Assembly (NCBI RefSeq): GCF_900109205.1
Contig: NZ_FNZB01000001.1
Coordinates: forward strand, 1,736,001-1,800,000
DNA length: 64,000 nucleotides
Direction: 5' to 3'
Source of the DNA: Sphingomonas sp. OV641
Lineage (GTDB): Bacteria > Pseudomonadota > Alphaproteobacteria > Sphingomonadales > Sphingomonadaceae
Of the stretch, positions 26,095 through 38,023 are shown one piece after another; within the stretch, counting starts at the first letter, position 1, and every line of letters starts with the position of its first letter. The notes beneath the pieces are model-generated. The model did no database searches and was not told the origin of the DNA. It was given only the letters and a program-made list of their open reading frames with translations. The position numbers and the translations under genes are program-made.

Positions 26095-27624
26095 TTACTG
26101 ATTGTTCTGACGGTGCAAAAAACGAGGGATGTCGAGTGCATCCTTGTTTTCTTCTTCCGCACCACGCTGTGCTCCGCGGGAGGCATTCTGCATCCGTTCG
26201 AACAGCGTGCCGCCAAGCTTCACGCGCGGCTGCGGAGGCACCTCGGCGCCGCCCTCCCCGCCCGACAGCCAGCGGCGCCGGGGTGCTTCGGCAGACTCGT
26301 CGTCGCCAAAAACCCGCGGCTCTTCCGGCTGTGCCGGCTTGGAAGCCGCGTTTGCCGATTGCGGTGCCGGCACCATCGTGTCGCTGCCGAGCAGCAGCTC
26401 GTCGCCTGGCGCTTCCTCGACTTCACGCGCGGCAGCCGTCGGCTGAACGCTCGGCGCGGCGCCGGGAGCAGGCACACCGGCGGACATTGCGCCGGCTGCC
26501 GCGCCCGTGGGCTGCGGGCTCGGCACGGGTGTCGCCGGCGCAGCGGGCGCCGGTGCGGCGGCGGCAGGTGCAGGAGCTGCAGGGGCGGCTTCGACGCGGC
26601 GAGGCGCGGAGAAGCTGAAGGCGCGAGCAGGTTCGGCGGCGGGTGCCTCCGTACGCTCCACGGCCTCTATACCCGTTGCCACCACCGACACACGAATGCG
26701 TCCTTCCAGCTCCGGATTGAACGCGGAGCCCCAGATGATGTTGGCTTCCGGATCGACCAGCTCGCGAATGTGATTTGCGGCTTCGTCCACCTCGAGCAGG
26801 CGCATGTCCTCGCCGCCGGTGATGGAGATGATCACACCCTTCGCGCCCTGCATGGACACGCCATCCAGCAACGGATTCGCGATCGCCTTCTGAGCCGCGA
26901 TCAGCGCACGGTCATCGCCGTCTGCCTCACCCGTGCCCATCATGGCCTTGCCCATCTCCTGCATCACCGAACGCACGTCGGCGAAATCGAGATTGATGAG
27001 GCCCGGCATGACCATCAGGTCGGTGATGCCGCGAACACCTTGCTGCAGCACTTCGTCGGCGAGCTCGAACGCCTGCTTGAACGTGGTGTTGGCGTTGGCG
27101 ATCAGGAAAAGGTTCTGGTTCGGAATAACGATCAGCGTGTCGACGAACTTCTGCAGTTCCTCGATGCCCTGCTCGGCCGAATTGCCGCGGCGCTTGCCTT
27201 CGAAAGCGAACGGCTTCGTCACCACGCCAACGGTCAGGATGCCCATGTCGCGCGCGGCCTTGGCGATGACCGGTGCGGCGCCCGTGCCGGTGCCGCCGCC
27301 CATGCCCGCCGCGATGAAGCACATGTGTGCGCCTTCGAGCAGCTTGGACACCTGATCGATGGTTTCCTCGGCCGCCGCGCGACCGATCTCCGGACGACTG
27401 CCAGCGCCCAGGCCCTGGGTGATCTTCGCACCCAGCTGAATCTTCTGGGGCGCTATCGACTGCTTCAGCGCCTGCGCATCAGTGTTGGCGACGAGAAACT
27501 CGACGCCCTGCACGTCCGCCCGCATCATGTTGGCGATTGCGTTGCCGCCAGCACCGCCGACGCCGATCACCGCAATCTTCGGGGTAAGTTCGTCAACGTC
27601 CGGCGCAATGAATTCGATGCCCAT
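26095..27624 (-). CDS. ftsZ: Cell division protein FtsZ
   Basis: Tubulin-like GTPase that forms the division ring. The 509-residue protein has the GTP-binding loop [13 protein letters not shown] (about 106-118), [11 protein letters not shown] (synergy region, about 208-218) and a well-conserved globular domain to about residue 320. A roughly 170-residue Ala/Pro-rich linker follows, and the protein ends with the FtsA/ZipA-binding peptide [18 protein letters not shown] 27624 is chosen, giving [13 protein letters not shown]; a TTG at 27630 with GGAG four bases ahead is the alternative. It lies 108 bases after ftsA, a spacing that could hold an additional promoter. Confidence 0.97.
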   Translation of the reverse strand: MGIEFIAPDVDELTPKIAVIGVGGAGGNAIANMMRADVQGVEFLVANTDAQALKQSIAPQKIQLGAKITQGLGAGSRPEIGRAAAEETIDQVSKLLEGAHMCFIAAGMGGGTGTGAAPVIAKAARDMGILTVGVVTKPFAFEGKRRGNSAEQGIEELQKFVDTLIVIPNQNLFLIANANTTFKQAFELADEVLQQGVRGITDLMVMPGLINLDFADVRSVMQEMGKAMMGTGEADGDDRALIAAQKAIANPLLDGVSMQGAKGVIISITGGEDMRLLEVDEAANHIRELVDPEANIIWGSAFNPELEGRIRVSVVATGIEAVERTEAPAAEPARAFSFSAPRRVEAAPAAPAPAAAAPAPAAPATPVPSPQPTGAAAGAMSAGVPAPGAAPSVQPTAAAREVEEAPGDELLLGSDTMVPAPQSANAASKPAQPEEPRVFGDDESAEAPRRRWLSGGEGGAEVPPQPRVKLGGTLFERMQNASRGAQRGAEEENKDALDIPRFLHRQNNQ

Positions 27625-27732
27625 CGCCAATTTACTCCGTCATTTCGGGCACGAAACACTGGCCCGCCATCGCCATTAAACTTAGTGCAACATTGAAACG
27701 CCCGGTGCCAGCCGAAAAGCGGCTCCGCCCGA

Positions 27733-28992
27733 TCAATAATTTGCCTTCGCCGCCTGAAACAAACGCCTGAGCGCGGTCAGACCCTTTTGTCGCACGACCA
27801 TCTGCTGCTGCGGCACCAGACCGCGAAGATCCACCGGATCGGACGCGGCAAAAAAGGCAAGTCCCGCCAGTGTCGCAAAGCCGGGTCCGCCGTGCGCGTC
27901 GGGAAGCCCCGTCAGCCCGCGCGGCCGACCGACCCGAACGGATCGCCCGAGCACCTGCTGCGCATAGTCCGCGATGCCCTTCAACTCGGCACCGCCGCCC
28001 GTCAACACTACCTGACGGCCGACCGCGCCTTCGAACTTCAGCTCCTGCAGCGCCGCTTGCACTTCATTGATCAGATGCTCCAGCCGAGTGCGGATTACGC
28101 TGATCAACGCCGCCTTCGTGATCTGCATGGGATCGGCATCGTCGTCCGCCCGCCCCGGACGGATCGCGATCATCTCGTGATTGTCGCGCGGTGACGCATT
28201 CGCCGAACCGTGGAAGCACTTCATCCGTTCGGCCTGGCCCCGAGTAGTGCCGAATGCGGACGCAATGTCATCCGTGATGTCGCACGAGCCGATCGGAATG
28301 GATTTAAGACCGACAAGCATGCCGCCGGCAAAAAGGGACACGTTGGTGATGCCAGCGCCAATCTCCACGAGTGCGACGCCGAGATCGCGCTCCTCCTCGC
28401 TGAGGCAGGCCAGTCCCGTCGCAACCGGCGACGCGATGATCGACTTTACCTCCAGATGGGCAGAACGGACCGTCAGGTCGAGGTTGCGAACCGGCGAACC
28501 GTCAGCGGCGATCACATGAATGTGAACGCCCAGCCGGTCGGCATGGAGACCCAGTGGCTTCTTCACGCCCGTCAGCCCGTCGAGCGTGTAAAGCGCCGGC
28601 TGCGCATGCAGCACCATGCGCCCCTGCGGATCGATGGCCTGGCGCCCTTCCTGCAGCAAAGCATCAATATCCTGCTGCTCGATACGATGGCCGTTCAATT
28701 CGACTTCAATGAAGGCTTCATCGCTGACCAGCCCACCGGCAGAAAAGCCTGCCCAGACATTCTCGATGTTGAAGCCAGCAATCCGCTCGGCCTGAGCCAC
28801 TGCCTCGCGCACGGCCAGTTCGGTGAGCGCCATGTCGGCGATATAGCCGCGCTTCACGCCCTTTGATTCGCGCTGGCCCGTTCCCAGCACGATCAGCTCG
28901 CCGCCATCGCCCCGCTGCGCGATCATCGCAGACACCTTGGACGTGCCGATATCCAGCGCGGTGATGATTCCTTCCGGTGCTGCCTTTGCCAT
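27733..28992 (-). CDS. ftsA: Cell division protein FtsA
   Basis: Actin-like membrane adaptor that tethers FtsZ and recruits the septal synthases. The 419-residue protein shows ALDIGTSKVSAMIA (phosphate 1), the 1C SHS2 insertion, EIGAGITNVSLF (phosphate 2) and VVLTGGGAELKG (adenosine loop). Its last 15 residues, LTALRRLFQAAKANY, form the amphipathic membrane-targeting helix. ATG 28992 is 34 bases after ftsQ. It comes before ftsZ as in other dcw clusters. Confidence 0.96.
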   Translation of the reverse strand: MAKAAPEGIITALDIGTSKVSAMIAQRGDGGELIVLGTGQRESKGVKRGYIADMALTELAVREAVAQAERIAGFNIENVWAGFSAGGLVSDEAFIEVELNGHRIEQQDIDALLQEGRQAIDPQGRMVLHAQPALYTLDGLTGVKKPLGLHADRLGVHIHVIAADGSPVRNLDLTVRSAHLEVKSIIASPVATGLACLSEEERDLGVALVEIGAGITNVSLFAGGMLVGLKSIPIGSCDITDDIASAFGTTRGQAERMKCFHGSANASPRDNHEMIAIRPGRADDDADPMQITKAALISVIRTRLEHLINEVQAALQELKFEGAVGRQVVLTGGGAELKGIADYAQQVLGRSVRVGRPRGLTGLPDAHGGPGFATLAGLAFFAASDPVDLRGLVPQQQMVVRQKGLTALRRLFQAAKANY

Positions 28993-29026
28993 GCCCCTGT
29001 TCCCTGTTCCTGCCCCGTGCGCCGTC

Positions 29027-29944
29027 TCAGACTTCGTCTATTCTCGCAAAGCGAGCACTTTGCGTCGCCGCTCCCGCCCCAGTCGCCGGGACCGCTTGTT
29101 CCATGTCCGCGCCCGGCTTGCGCGCCACCAGCTTGGCAGGATCGCGCATGTCGAAGCGCAGCCATCCCTTTCCAAGCAGCGAACGGGCGCCGTCGAGCTC
29201 CGCAAACTTGACCAAAGCTGCGGCAGCATTGTCCTGTGGCAGAGCCAATGTCTCGCCCGTGTCGAACGTGATGTCCCAGCGGCGGTTGCCCACCCAGGCG
29301 GCCGCCTTGATCCGCGGCTTCAGTGCCGGCGCAGCGGCCAGCAGCCGTTGGTACGCGGCCTCCTGCCGATCGGCGCCCGGACCGATAACCAGTGGCAGAT
29401 TGGGCATGCGGCTGGGGTCGACTGGCTCCAGCGGCACGCCCTTCGCGTCAATCAGCGTCAACGCACCGCCATTCTGCCAGATCGCCGCTGGCTCACGCTC
29501 CACGATATGGATGAGCAGCCGATCCGGAAGACGACGCGACACATAGGCATCGGCGATCCAGCCATAAGCCAGAAGACGCTGGCGGATCAGTTCGAGATCC
29601 ACCCGCAGCATGGCCTTGGGCTGTTCCTCCAGCGCAACGGCGTACACGGTCTCACGGTTCATCCGCTTGATGCCCGTGATATCGACCTGTTCGACACGCA
29701 GCCCGATCTGCCCGGTCGTGTCCGCAAGAGCCGTACCGATCGCCGCTGGAACGCCGAGCCAGGATGCCGTGCCGAGCACCACCGCCCCGCCGATGCCAAG
29801 GATCGACCAGGTAACCGCACGGCGAACCGCCGCCTCACTGACCGGCATTGCCGCAAGCAGGCGATCACCCAGCGACTTCTTCGGTGCCGTGCGGCGCACC
29901 GTCGGTCGCCGCTGCGGCGCGCCACGGGCTACTGAGCGGCTCAT
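29027..29944 (-). CDS. ftsQ: Cell division protein FtsQ
   Basis: Single-pass inner-membrane scaffold of the FtsQLB complex. The 305-residue protein has a basic cytoplasmic N terminus (RSVARGAPQRRPTVRRTAPKK, shown in part), one membrane helix at about 46-70, a POTRA domain starting near LRVEQVDITGIKRM and a beta domain. The C terminus ends with an Ala-rich extension. Its ATG overlaps the ddlB stop in ATGA, so translation is coupled. Normal dcw position before ftsA. Confidence 0.93.
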   Translation of the reverse strand: MSRSVARGAPQRRPTVRRTAPKKSLGDRLLAAMPVSEAAVRRAVTWSILGIGGAVVLGTASWLGVPAAIGTALADTTGQIGLRVEQVDITGIKRMNRETVYAVALEEQPKAMLRVDLELIRQRLLAYGWIADAYVSRRLPDRLLIHIVEREPAAIWQNGGALTLIDAKGVPLEPVDPSRMPNLPLVIGPGADRQEAAYQRLLAAAPALKPRIKAAAWVGNRRWDITFDTGETLALPQDNAAAALVKFAELDGARSLLGKGWLRFDMRDPAKLVARKPGADMEQAVPATGAGAATQSARFARIDEV

Positions 29945-30882
29945 TTGTCGTCCCTCAGCGCTTCATCGACGATCGCCTGAACCAGTTCGGGATAGGTGAT
30001 GCCCAGATACCGGGCTTGTTCAGGAACAAGGCTAAGCGGAGTCATGCCGGGCTGCGTATTCACCTCTAGAAGAAAGAGCCCCTCGACGCCTCGCTCATCG
30101 TCCCACCGGAAGTCGGCTCGACTGCTTCCCTTGCAGCCAAGCAGCTGATGCGCCCGCAACGCCAGCGTCTTGCACGCTTCCGCGATGTCGTCCGGGATGG
30201 GCGCTGGGAAAATGTGGTCAGTCAGGCCGTCAGTATATTTCGCGTCATAGTCGTACCAGCCCGACTTGGGACGAAGCTCCGTGACGCCCAGCGCTCGGTC
30301 ACCCAGCACCGCAGTCGTCAGCTCGCGGCCACGCACATACGGCTCGGCGAGAAGCTGGTCGAACTCCTGCCAAGGCCCTGCCGCGTCCTTGTTGATCGGA
30401 TTGCCGTAATTGCCTTCATCGGTAACGATCGCGACGCCGACCGACGACCCCTCGTTCACCGGCTTCAGCACATAGGGACGCGCCAGCGGATCGCCCTTGT
30501 ACAGATCCTGCGTGCTGACAATCCGCCCGCCGGGCATGGGTATGCCGTGTGGCACCAACGCTTGCTTCGTCAGCACCTTGTCGATGGCGATCACCGAGGT
30601 TGCGAGCCCGCTATGAGTGTAGCGCAGGCCCATGATGTCCATCAGCCCCTGGATCGAGCCGTCCTCACCGGGGGTGCCGTGCAGGGAATTGAAGACGAGG
30701 TCTGGCTCCGCAGCGGCGAGCTTGGCCGCAATGTCGCGGTCCATGTCGATCCGAGTGACGCGGTGTCCCAAGGACTCCAGCGCATCCGCGATCCCGGCTC
30801 CGGATGAAAGCGACACGGCGCGTTCGGCCGACCAGCCGCCCATCAGAACGACGATGTGAAGCCCGCTCGCCTGCTCAGCCAC
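29941..30882 (-). CDS. ddlB: D-alanine--D-alanine ligase B
   Basis: ATP-grasp enzyme that makes the D-Ala-D-Ala dipeptide for MurF. The 313-residue protein has the N-terminal VLMGGWSAERAVSLSSG, the nucleotide region with KPVNEGSSVGVAIV and the C-terminal EVNTQPGMTPLSLVPEQA expected of Ddl. GTG at 30882 is selected because a GGAGG lies five bases before it; a TTG at 30987 would add 35 residues and begin next to the murB stop. It overlaps ftsQ by four bases. Confidence 0.94.
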   Translation of the reverse strand: MAEQASGLHIVVLMGGWSAERAVSLSSGAGIADALESLGHRVTRIDMDRDIAAKLAAAEPDLVFNSLHGTPGEDGSIQGLMDIMGLRYTHSGLATSVIAIDKVLTKQALVPHGIPMPGGRIVSTQDLYKGDPLARPYVLKPVNEGSSVGVAIVTDEGNYGNPINKDAAGPWQEFDQLLAEPYVRGRELTTAVLGDRALGVTELRPKSGWYDYDAKYTDGLTDHIFPAPIPDDIAEACKTLALRAHQLLGCKGSSRADFRWDDERGVEGLFLLEVNTQPGMTPLSLVPEQARYLGITYPELVQAIVDEALRDDK

Positions 30883-30993
30883 GCTCACCTCCAAGGATTG
30901 CGACCGGCGCAAGGACAAGCAGGCTGCACGGGATCTCGTCAGCGCAAGCTGCAACCACGCGCCGGCAAACCGTGGCAGCTGTTGCAACGCGGA

Positions 30994-31886
30994 TCACGAG
31001 GCAACTCCCACGCGCTGGATCTCCCACTCAAGCGTCACCCCGCTTTTCTCCTTCACGCGCGATCGCACGTCTTCGCCCAGTGCTTCGATGTCCGCGCTCG
31101 TCGCGCTGCCGAGATTGAGCAGAAAGTTCGTGTGCTTCTCGCTGACCTGCGCATCGCCGCGGCGAAGCCCGCGGCATCCTGCTTGGTCGACCAGCTCCCA
31201 GGCCTTGTGGCCGGGCGGGTTCTTGAACGTCGACCCGCCCGTCTTGGAGCGCAGCGGTTGGGACGCTTCCCGACTGGCAGCGATACGATCCATTTCCGCC
31301 TTTATGGCATCGGGCTCGCCCGGCCGACCGCGGAACGTGGCGCTTACGACGATCGCGTCTGCCGGCAGCTCGGAGTGTCGGTACGTGTAGCCGAGCGCGT
31401 CTGCCGAAAGCTTCCGCATTTCGCCGTCGCGAAAGACAACGGTGCATTCGACCAGCACGTCGGCCGTCTCGCTGCCATAGGCACCGCCATTCATTCGGAC
31501 GAACCCGCCCACGGTGCCGGGGATGGAGCGCAGAAATTCAACGCCGGCAATACCCGCGTCACGCGCAGCGGACGATACAAGGATGCCGCTCGCGCCGCCT
31601 CCGCAGCGGAGCGTCGTCGCATCAAGCCGTTCAACGGTGGCGAATGGTTTGCCGAGCCGCACCACGACGCCTGGCACGCCGCCATCCCGCACGATCAGGT
31701 TCGAACCGAGGCCAAGCGCCATCACGGGGATGGACGGATCGAGACGCTCCAGAAATCCAGAAAGATCATCCGCATCGGCCGGCTCAAACAGCCATTGCGC
31801 CACGCCACCCGACTTGAACCAAACCAACGGCGCGAGCGGCGCCGCCGTCGTCAGGCGACCGCGAGTGGAAGGAACGGCCACTGCGT

Positions 31887-31890
<4 letters not shown>
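30994..31890 (-). CDS. murB: UDP-N-acetylenolpyruvoylglucosamine reductase
   Basis: FAD enzyme that reduces enolpyruvyl-UDP-GlcNAc to UDP-MurNAc. The 298-residue protein has [14 protein letters not shown] and [18 protein letters not shown] (FAD and substrate binding), the type I region YRHSEL and the catalytic serine region [13 protein letters not shown] 31890 overlaps the murC stop in ATGA; the longer frame from 31929 lies inside murC. It is followed by 111 bases before ddlB. Confidence 0.95.
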
Positions 31891-33286
<1,396 letters not shown>

Positions 33287-33290
<4 letters not shown>

Positions 33291-34432
33291 GCAAAGGCCT
33301 CCTTCGGCTTGGACACGCCCACCGGCAGCTTCGCAACGGGCGCATCGAGACTTTCGACCAGATCGGCCAGGTCGCGTGCCGCTTCGGGCTTTCCGCAGGC
33401 GCGAGCGCGGCCGGCCGCATTCTCGAGCGCCGCGGGATCAAGCCCCAGCTTCTGCATCTGCTTGGCAAGCTCGCTGGGCGTAAAGGCGGTCTGAGGGATC
33501 GTGCGCGCACCACCCGCGGCCGTAATCTCGCGCGCATTGGCCGTTTGGTGGTCGTCCGTGGCCCCGGGCAGCGGCACCAGGATCGCCGGTCGGCCGGCTG
33601 CCGTCAGCTCGGATATGGTCGACGCGCCCGCCCTTGCGATCACAAGGTGCGCCCATCCGAGTTGCTCAGGCAGATCGGGCAAGTAGGTCGCGAGATCGGC
33701 AGCAATCTCGAGCTCCGCATATTTCGCCCGCGCCGCATCGATGTCCTCGATGCGTGCCTGATGCGTCACCTGCAGCCTCCGCCGAAACGCGATCGGCAGC
33801 ATAGCGAGACCCTCCGGTACTACCTTCGACAGGATGTTGGCGCCCTGCGAACCGCCGGTAACCAGAACGCGGAAGATGCCGTCTTCCTCCAGCAGCGGAT
33901 AAGGTCGGGCTCGCAGCGCCAGCACGGCGTCCCGAACGGGATTGCCGACATGGTGGGCCTTTCCGACGTGCTTCTGCTTCAGCCGCTCGGTCTGGGCATA
34001 GGAAGTGGCGATTGCGTCCACGCGCCCCGCCACCAACCGGTTGACCCGCCCGAGAACGGCATTCTGCTCGTGCACGGCCGTCGGGATCTTTTCCGCGAAA
34101 GCGGCCGCCAGCGCGGGGAATGCCGGATAGCCGCCAAAGCCGATCACGGCCGCCGGCTTGAACGTACGATACAGTTCACGCGCCATCGCACGGCCGCGCC
34201 ACATCTCACGCGCGGCCCGCGTCCAGCCGAGCGGACCGCCTGCCAGCCGACCGGCCGGAAGGACATGGGTCTGCACGCCATCGAACAGTCCGGGAAAACG
34301 GACGCCGCGCTCGTCACTGACCAACGCAACCCGATGACCCCGGCGCATCAACTCTTCCGCCAGGGCGGCCGCCGGAACCATGTGCCCACCGGTCCCGCCC
34401 GCGGCGAGCACAAAATGCCGAGCGCGGCTCAT
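33287..34432 (-). CDS. murG: UDP-N-acetylglucosamine--MurNAc-(pentapeptide) pyrophosphoryl-undecaprenol GlcNAc transferase
   Basis: Makes lipid II from lipid I at the inner face of the cytoplasmic membrane. The 381-residue GT28 protein has the glycine-rich [14 protein letters not shown] near residue 10, the [13 protein letters not shown] and [13 protein letters not shown] segments, a [12 protein letters not shown] loop and the conserved [21 protein letters not shown] nucleotide-sugar region (given in parts). ATG 34432 overlaps ftsW in ATGA and its stop overlaps murC. Confidence 0.96.
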
Positions 34433-35655
34433 GCGGCGCTCCCCCAGCGGGCAACATAGGGGCTGCGCAACAGGAACGGATTGCGGCGCGTGAAGGTAAG
34501 CAAAAGGCCCATGCCGATCGACAACGCGATCATCGACGAACCACCATAACTGATGAACGGCAAAGTCATCCCCTTGGACGGCGCCAGACCCGTGTTCACG
34601 GCCATCGAAATCAGCGCCTGCAACCCGAACTGCGTTGCCAACCCCGAAGCCGCCAGCAACTTGAAGCTATCCTGCTCGTCCAGCATCTTCACGTAAACAC
34701 GCGCGACAATGGCAAGAAACAGCACGGCGATCACCATACAGGCGATCAGGCCGAACTCCTCGCCGATGACGGAGAAAATGTAATCGGTATGCGCCTCCGG
34801 CAAACCGAACTTCGATGTCCCGGCGCCGGGCCCGGTTCCCGTCCAGCCCCCAGAGGTGAGCGTGCGGTGCGCCGCATCCGTCTGGAAATGCGCGCCTTCC
34901 GCTTCGTTCGGATCGCGAAAGAGGAAGCTGTCGATGCGGGTACGTGCGGTGCCATAGAACATATAGGCGGCGCCCACTCCGATCGGCGCCATGGCGAAGA
35001 AGGCTGCCAGCGTCTTGGTCGGCGTACCAGCGATCACCAGCAGGGCCATCCAGACAAGACCGAACACCATGGTCTGCCCGAAATCGGGTTGAAGCATCAG
35101 CAACGCCCCAACTGTGGCCGTCATGCCGAAGGTGATCGCCGTGAGCGGCAGCCCTTCTTCCTTGGTGCGCAATGACAGCAGCCACGCAACGGTAACGATG
35201 AAGCACGGTTTCAGGAACTCGGACGGCTGAAACTGCGACACGCCGATGCCCAGCCAGCGCTTGGCCCCGTTCACCTCCACGCCGATGCCCGGGATCAGCA
35301 CCAGCAGGAGCATGAAACCGAACAGGCCCGCCCCGATGACGGCGGCGCGACGCGCGAGGTTCACCGGCACCATCGAGATGCCGATCAGCACGGGCAGCGA
35401 CACGGCAACCCACATCACCTGCCGCCAGAAATAATAGAGTGGCGGAAGCTTCAGTTGCTCACCCGAATAACGCATTGCCGTTGCCGGCGATGCTGCCGCC
35501 ACGGATAGAAGGCCCACTGCGATCAGTGCGAATGTCAGCAGCAGCAGCACACGATCCGTGTCCCAGAACCAAGTGCCGAGTGGCGAGCGATCGCCACGAC
35601 CGCCCCGGTCCTTGAGGCGCCCGCGCAGACCCTGAGTGGTCGCGTGATCCGTCAA
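34429..35655 (-). CDS. ftsW: SEDS peptidoglycan glycosyltransferase FtsW
   Basis: Integral membrane glycan polymerase for septal cell wall. The 408-residue protein has about ten membrane segments, the GAKRWLGIG and LQPDFGQ motifs and the SEDS hallmark region FISYGGSSMIAL near the C terminus. About 27 polar residues precede the first helix. ATG 35655 overlaps the murD stop in ATGA. Works with FtsI encoded upstream. Confidence 0.96.
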   Translation of the reverse strand: MTDHATTQGLRGRLKDRGGRGDRSPLGTWFWDTDRVLLLLTFALIAVGLLSVAAASPATAMRYSGEQLKLPPLYYFWRQVMWVAVSLPVLIGISMVPVNLARRAAVIGAGLFGFMLLLVLIPGIGVEVNGAKRWLGIGVSQFQPSEFLKPCFIVTVAWLLSLRTKEEGLPLTAITFGMTATVGALLMLQPDFGQTMVFGLVWMALLVIAGTPTKTLAAFFAMAPIGVGAAYMFYGTARTRIDSFLFRDPNEAEGAHFQTDAAHRTLTSGGWTGTGPGAGTSKFGLPEAHTDYIFSVIGEEFGLIACMVIAVLFLAIVARVYVKMLDEQDSFKLLAASGLATQFGLQALISMAVNTGLAPSKGMTLPFISYGGSSMIALSIGMGLLLTFTRRNPFLLRSPYVARWGSAA

Positions 35656-36956
35656 GACAGTTCCCCCACTGCTTCGCGAAACGCCTGCCCGCGATGCTCA
35701 TAATCGCGGAACTGATCGAACGAAGCCGCCGCCGGGGACAGCAGGACGACATCGCCGGGCCGTGCCTGCCGAGCCGCGCTCTCCACCGCCGCCGCCAGCG
35801 TGCCCGATTCCTCTACCGCCACCTGTTCCGCCAGCACTCGAGCGAACACTGGCCCGGCAGCGCCAATGGTGTAGGCGCGCGCGACATGGGCAAGGTGCGG
35901 CAGGCAGGCATCCAGATCATCGCCCTTCGCCTTGCCCCCGACGATCCAGTGCACACGATCAAACGCCGCAAGCGCAGGCGCGGCGCTTTCCGGGTTCGTC
36001 GCCTTGCTGTCGTTGATGAACGCCACCCCATTCACCTCTGCCACCTTTTCCATTCGGTGTGGCAGGCCGGTGAAGCTTTCCAGCGCGCGATCGATCGCCT
36101 GCTCGTCCACGCCAAGCGCACGAACGGCGGCAATGGCGGCGAGCGCGTTCTGGGCGTTGTGCGGCCCCTGCAGCGAGGGCCAGCGGGACTGATCCATGCA
36201 GACGCCGGGCGCGATCTTGGTGAGGTGTTCTCCGCGCGTAGACAAGGAGCGGGCGATCTGCGCGGAGGATGCATCCCCGATCCCGATCACCGCATCGTGC
36301 GTTGCCGACTGCATGGCAAACAGCCTGGCCTTTGACGCAGCATAGGCTTCGAAGCCGTCGTAGCGATCGAGATGATCGGGGGTGATGTTGAGCAGCACGG
36401 CGACGTCGCAATCCAGCCCGTACGTAAGATCGATCTGGTAGCTCGAAAGCTCCAGCACATAGACGCCGATGCCCTTGTCGTTCGGGAGCAGGGGCTCCTG
36501 ACCAAGGATGGGAAGGCCGATGTTTCCGCCCATGCGCACGGGGCGGCCCGACGCTTCCACGATGTGCGCGATCAGCGCCGTCGTCGTCGACTTTCCGTTG
36601 GTGCCGGTAATACCGACCACCTTGTGCGGCGGGAGATGCGCCCGGGCCTCGGCGAACAGCTCGATGTCGCCGATGATCGGCACGCCCGCCGCGCGCGCCT
36701 GCGCGGCGATCGGATGGGTGTTCAACGGAACGCCCGGCGAGACGACCAGGCCTGCAGCGCCGCCGAGATCCAGCGTGGTGATGTCGTGTATGATGACCCC
36801 GTCGATCTCCTCCGCCCGCTCCCGCGCGGCGGGATCGCTATCCCAGGCGACCACATGCGCACCGGCCGCGGCAAGCGCGCGCGTCGTTGCCAGGCCGGAG
36901 CGTGCCAGCCCCAGCACGGCATAGCGTTTGCCGGCCCAGGCGGGAGAGATGATCAC
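35652..36956 (-). CDS. murD: UDP-N-acetylmuramoylalanine--D-glutamate ligase
   Basis: Adds D-Glu to the UDP-MurNAc-Ala precursor. The 434-residue protein has the N-terminal [16 protein letters not shown] loop [16 protein letters not shown], the ELSSYQIDL segment, [13 protein letters not shown] in the second domain and a [13 protein letters not shown]-terminal motif as in MurD. GTG 36956 overlaps the mraY stop in GTGA. Normal length. Confidence 0.96.
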   Translation of the reverse strand: MIISPAWAGKRYAVLGLARSGLATTRALAAAGAHVVAWDSDPAARERAEEIDGVIIHDITTLDLGGAAGLVVSPGVPLNTHPIAAQARAAGVPIIGDIELFAEARAHLPPHKVVGITGTNGKSTTTALIAHIVEASGRPVRMGGNIGLPILGQEPLLPNDKGIGVYVLELSSYQIDLTYGLDCDVAVLLNITPDHLDRYDGFEAYAASKARLFAMQSATHDAVIGIGDASSAQIARSLSTRGEHLTKIAPGVCMDQSRWPSLQGPHNAQNALAAIAAVRALGVDEQAIDRALESFTGLPHRMEKVAEVNGVAFINDSKATNPESAAPALAAFDRVHWIVGGKAKGDDLDACLPHLAHVARAYTIGAAGPVFARVLAEQVAVEESGTLAAAVESAARQARPGDVVLLSPAAASFDQFRDYEHRGQAFREAVGELS

Positions 36957-38023
36957 CGCAGCTTCAACGTCGACAGGCCGGCGAGCGCCAGCACCAGGCT
37001 GATGATCCAGAAACGGATCACCACCGTCGGCTCGCTCCAGCCAAGCTGCTCGAAATGGTGGTGGATCGGCGCCATGCGGAACACGCGCTTGCCGGTGCGC
37101 TTGTACCAGAACACCTGGATGATGACGCTCATGGCCTCCACCACGAACAGGCCACCGATGATGCCAAGAACGATTTCATGGTGCGCCACAACCGCGATGG
37201 TGCCCAGCGCTCCGCCCAGTGCGAGGCTGCCCGTATCACCCATGAAGACGGCGGCCGGCGGAGCATTATACCACAGGAACGCGAGGCCCGCGCCGATCAT
37301 GGCGCCGCAGAAGATCGCCAGGTCCCCGGCCCTGCCCACATGCGGAATACCGAGATAATCGGCGAATTTCACGTTGCCGGCCAGGTACACGATCAGCATA
37401 AACGCCACCGATGCGATGATCACCGGCATCGTCGCCAGGCCATCCAAGCCATCGGTCAGGTTTACAGCATTGCCAAAGGCGACGATCGTGAAGGCGGCAA
37501 AGACCGGAAAGAACCAGCCGAGCTCCAGATAGACCTGGTTCGTGAACGGCAGATAGAGCCCCGTCCCGTTCTCATAGCTGATGATCCAAGCGGCAATGCC
37601 AGCGATGGCAAATTCCAGGAGGAGACGAACCCGCCCCGGCACGCCCGCCGTGCTGGCCTTGCGCACCTTGTCGTAATCATCGAGGAACCCGATCGCGCCG
37701 AAACCCAGGGTGACGAAAAGGCACGCCCAGACGAACGGATTGCGCAAATCCATCCAAATCAGGACCGACAGCGCCAGACTGGTGAGGATCATCAGCCCGC
37801 CCATCGTTGGCGTTCCACGCTTTGCCAGATGCGTCTGCGGGCCATCCGCGCGGATCGGCTGCCCCTTGCCCTGGCGGACCCGCAACCACCCGATGAACTT
37901 GGGGCCGATGATCAGGCCGATGAACAACGCCGTCGCGATCGCCCCGCCGGTGCGAAACGACAGATACCGGATAAGATTGAATATACCCGGGAAACCGAGC
38001 TGCTCGGCGATCCAGTACAACAC
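36953..38023 (-). CDS. mraY: Phospho-N-acetylmuramoyl-pentapeptide transferase
   Basis: Polytopic enzyme that forms lipid I from UDP-MurNAc-pentapeptide and undecaprenyl phosphate. The 356-residue protein has ten membrane segments and the MraY motifs: [19 protein letters not shown] (catalytic aspartates), [25 protein letters not shown] and [11 protein letters not shown]. The start GTG at 38023 shares one base with the murF TAG, so coupled reinitiation is likely. Followed by murD with a GTGA overlap. Confidence 0.96.
   Translation of the reverse strand: MLYWIAEQLGFPGIFNLIRYLSFRTGGAIATALFIGLIIGPKFIGWLRVRQGKGQPIRADGPQTHLAKRGTPTMGGLMILTSLALSVLIWMDLRNPFVWACLFVTLGFGAIGFLDDYDKVRKASTAGVPGRVRLLLEFAIAGIAAWIISYENGTGLYLPFTNQVYLELGWFFPVFAAFTIVAFGNAVNLTDGLDGLATMPVIIASVAFMLIVYLAGNVKFADYLGIPHVGRAGDLAIFCGAMIGAGLAFLWYNAPPAAVFMGDTGSLALGGALGTIAVVAHHEIVLGIIGGLFVVEAMSVIIQVFWYKRTGKRVFRMAPIHHHFEQLGWSEPTVVIRFWIISLVLALAGLSTLKLR

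Noticed and set aside
26020..27696. 558-codon ORF on the plus strand opposite ftsZ
   Set aside because: Antisense of ftsZ, His/Arg/Ala-rich, no ribosome binding site or family signature.
30883..30987. TTG at 30987 as ddlB start
   Set aside because: Weak context; the GTG at 30882 has an ideal GGAGG site and gives the family N terminus.
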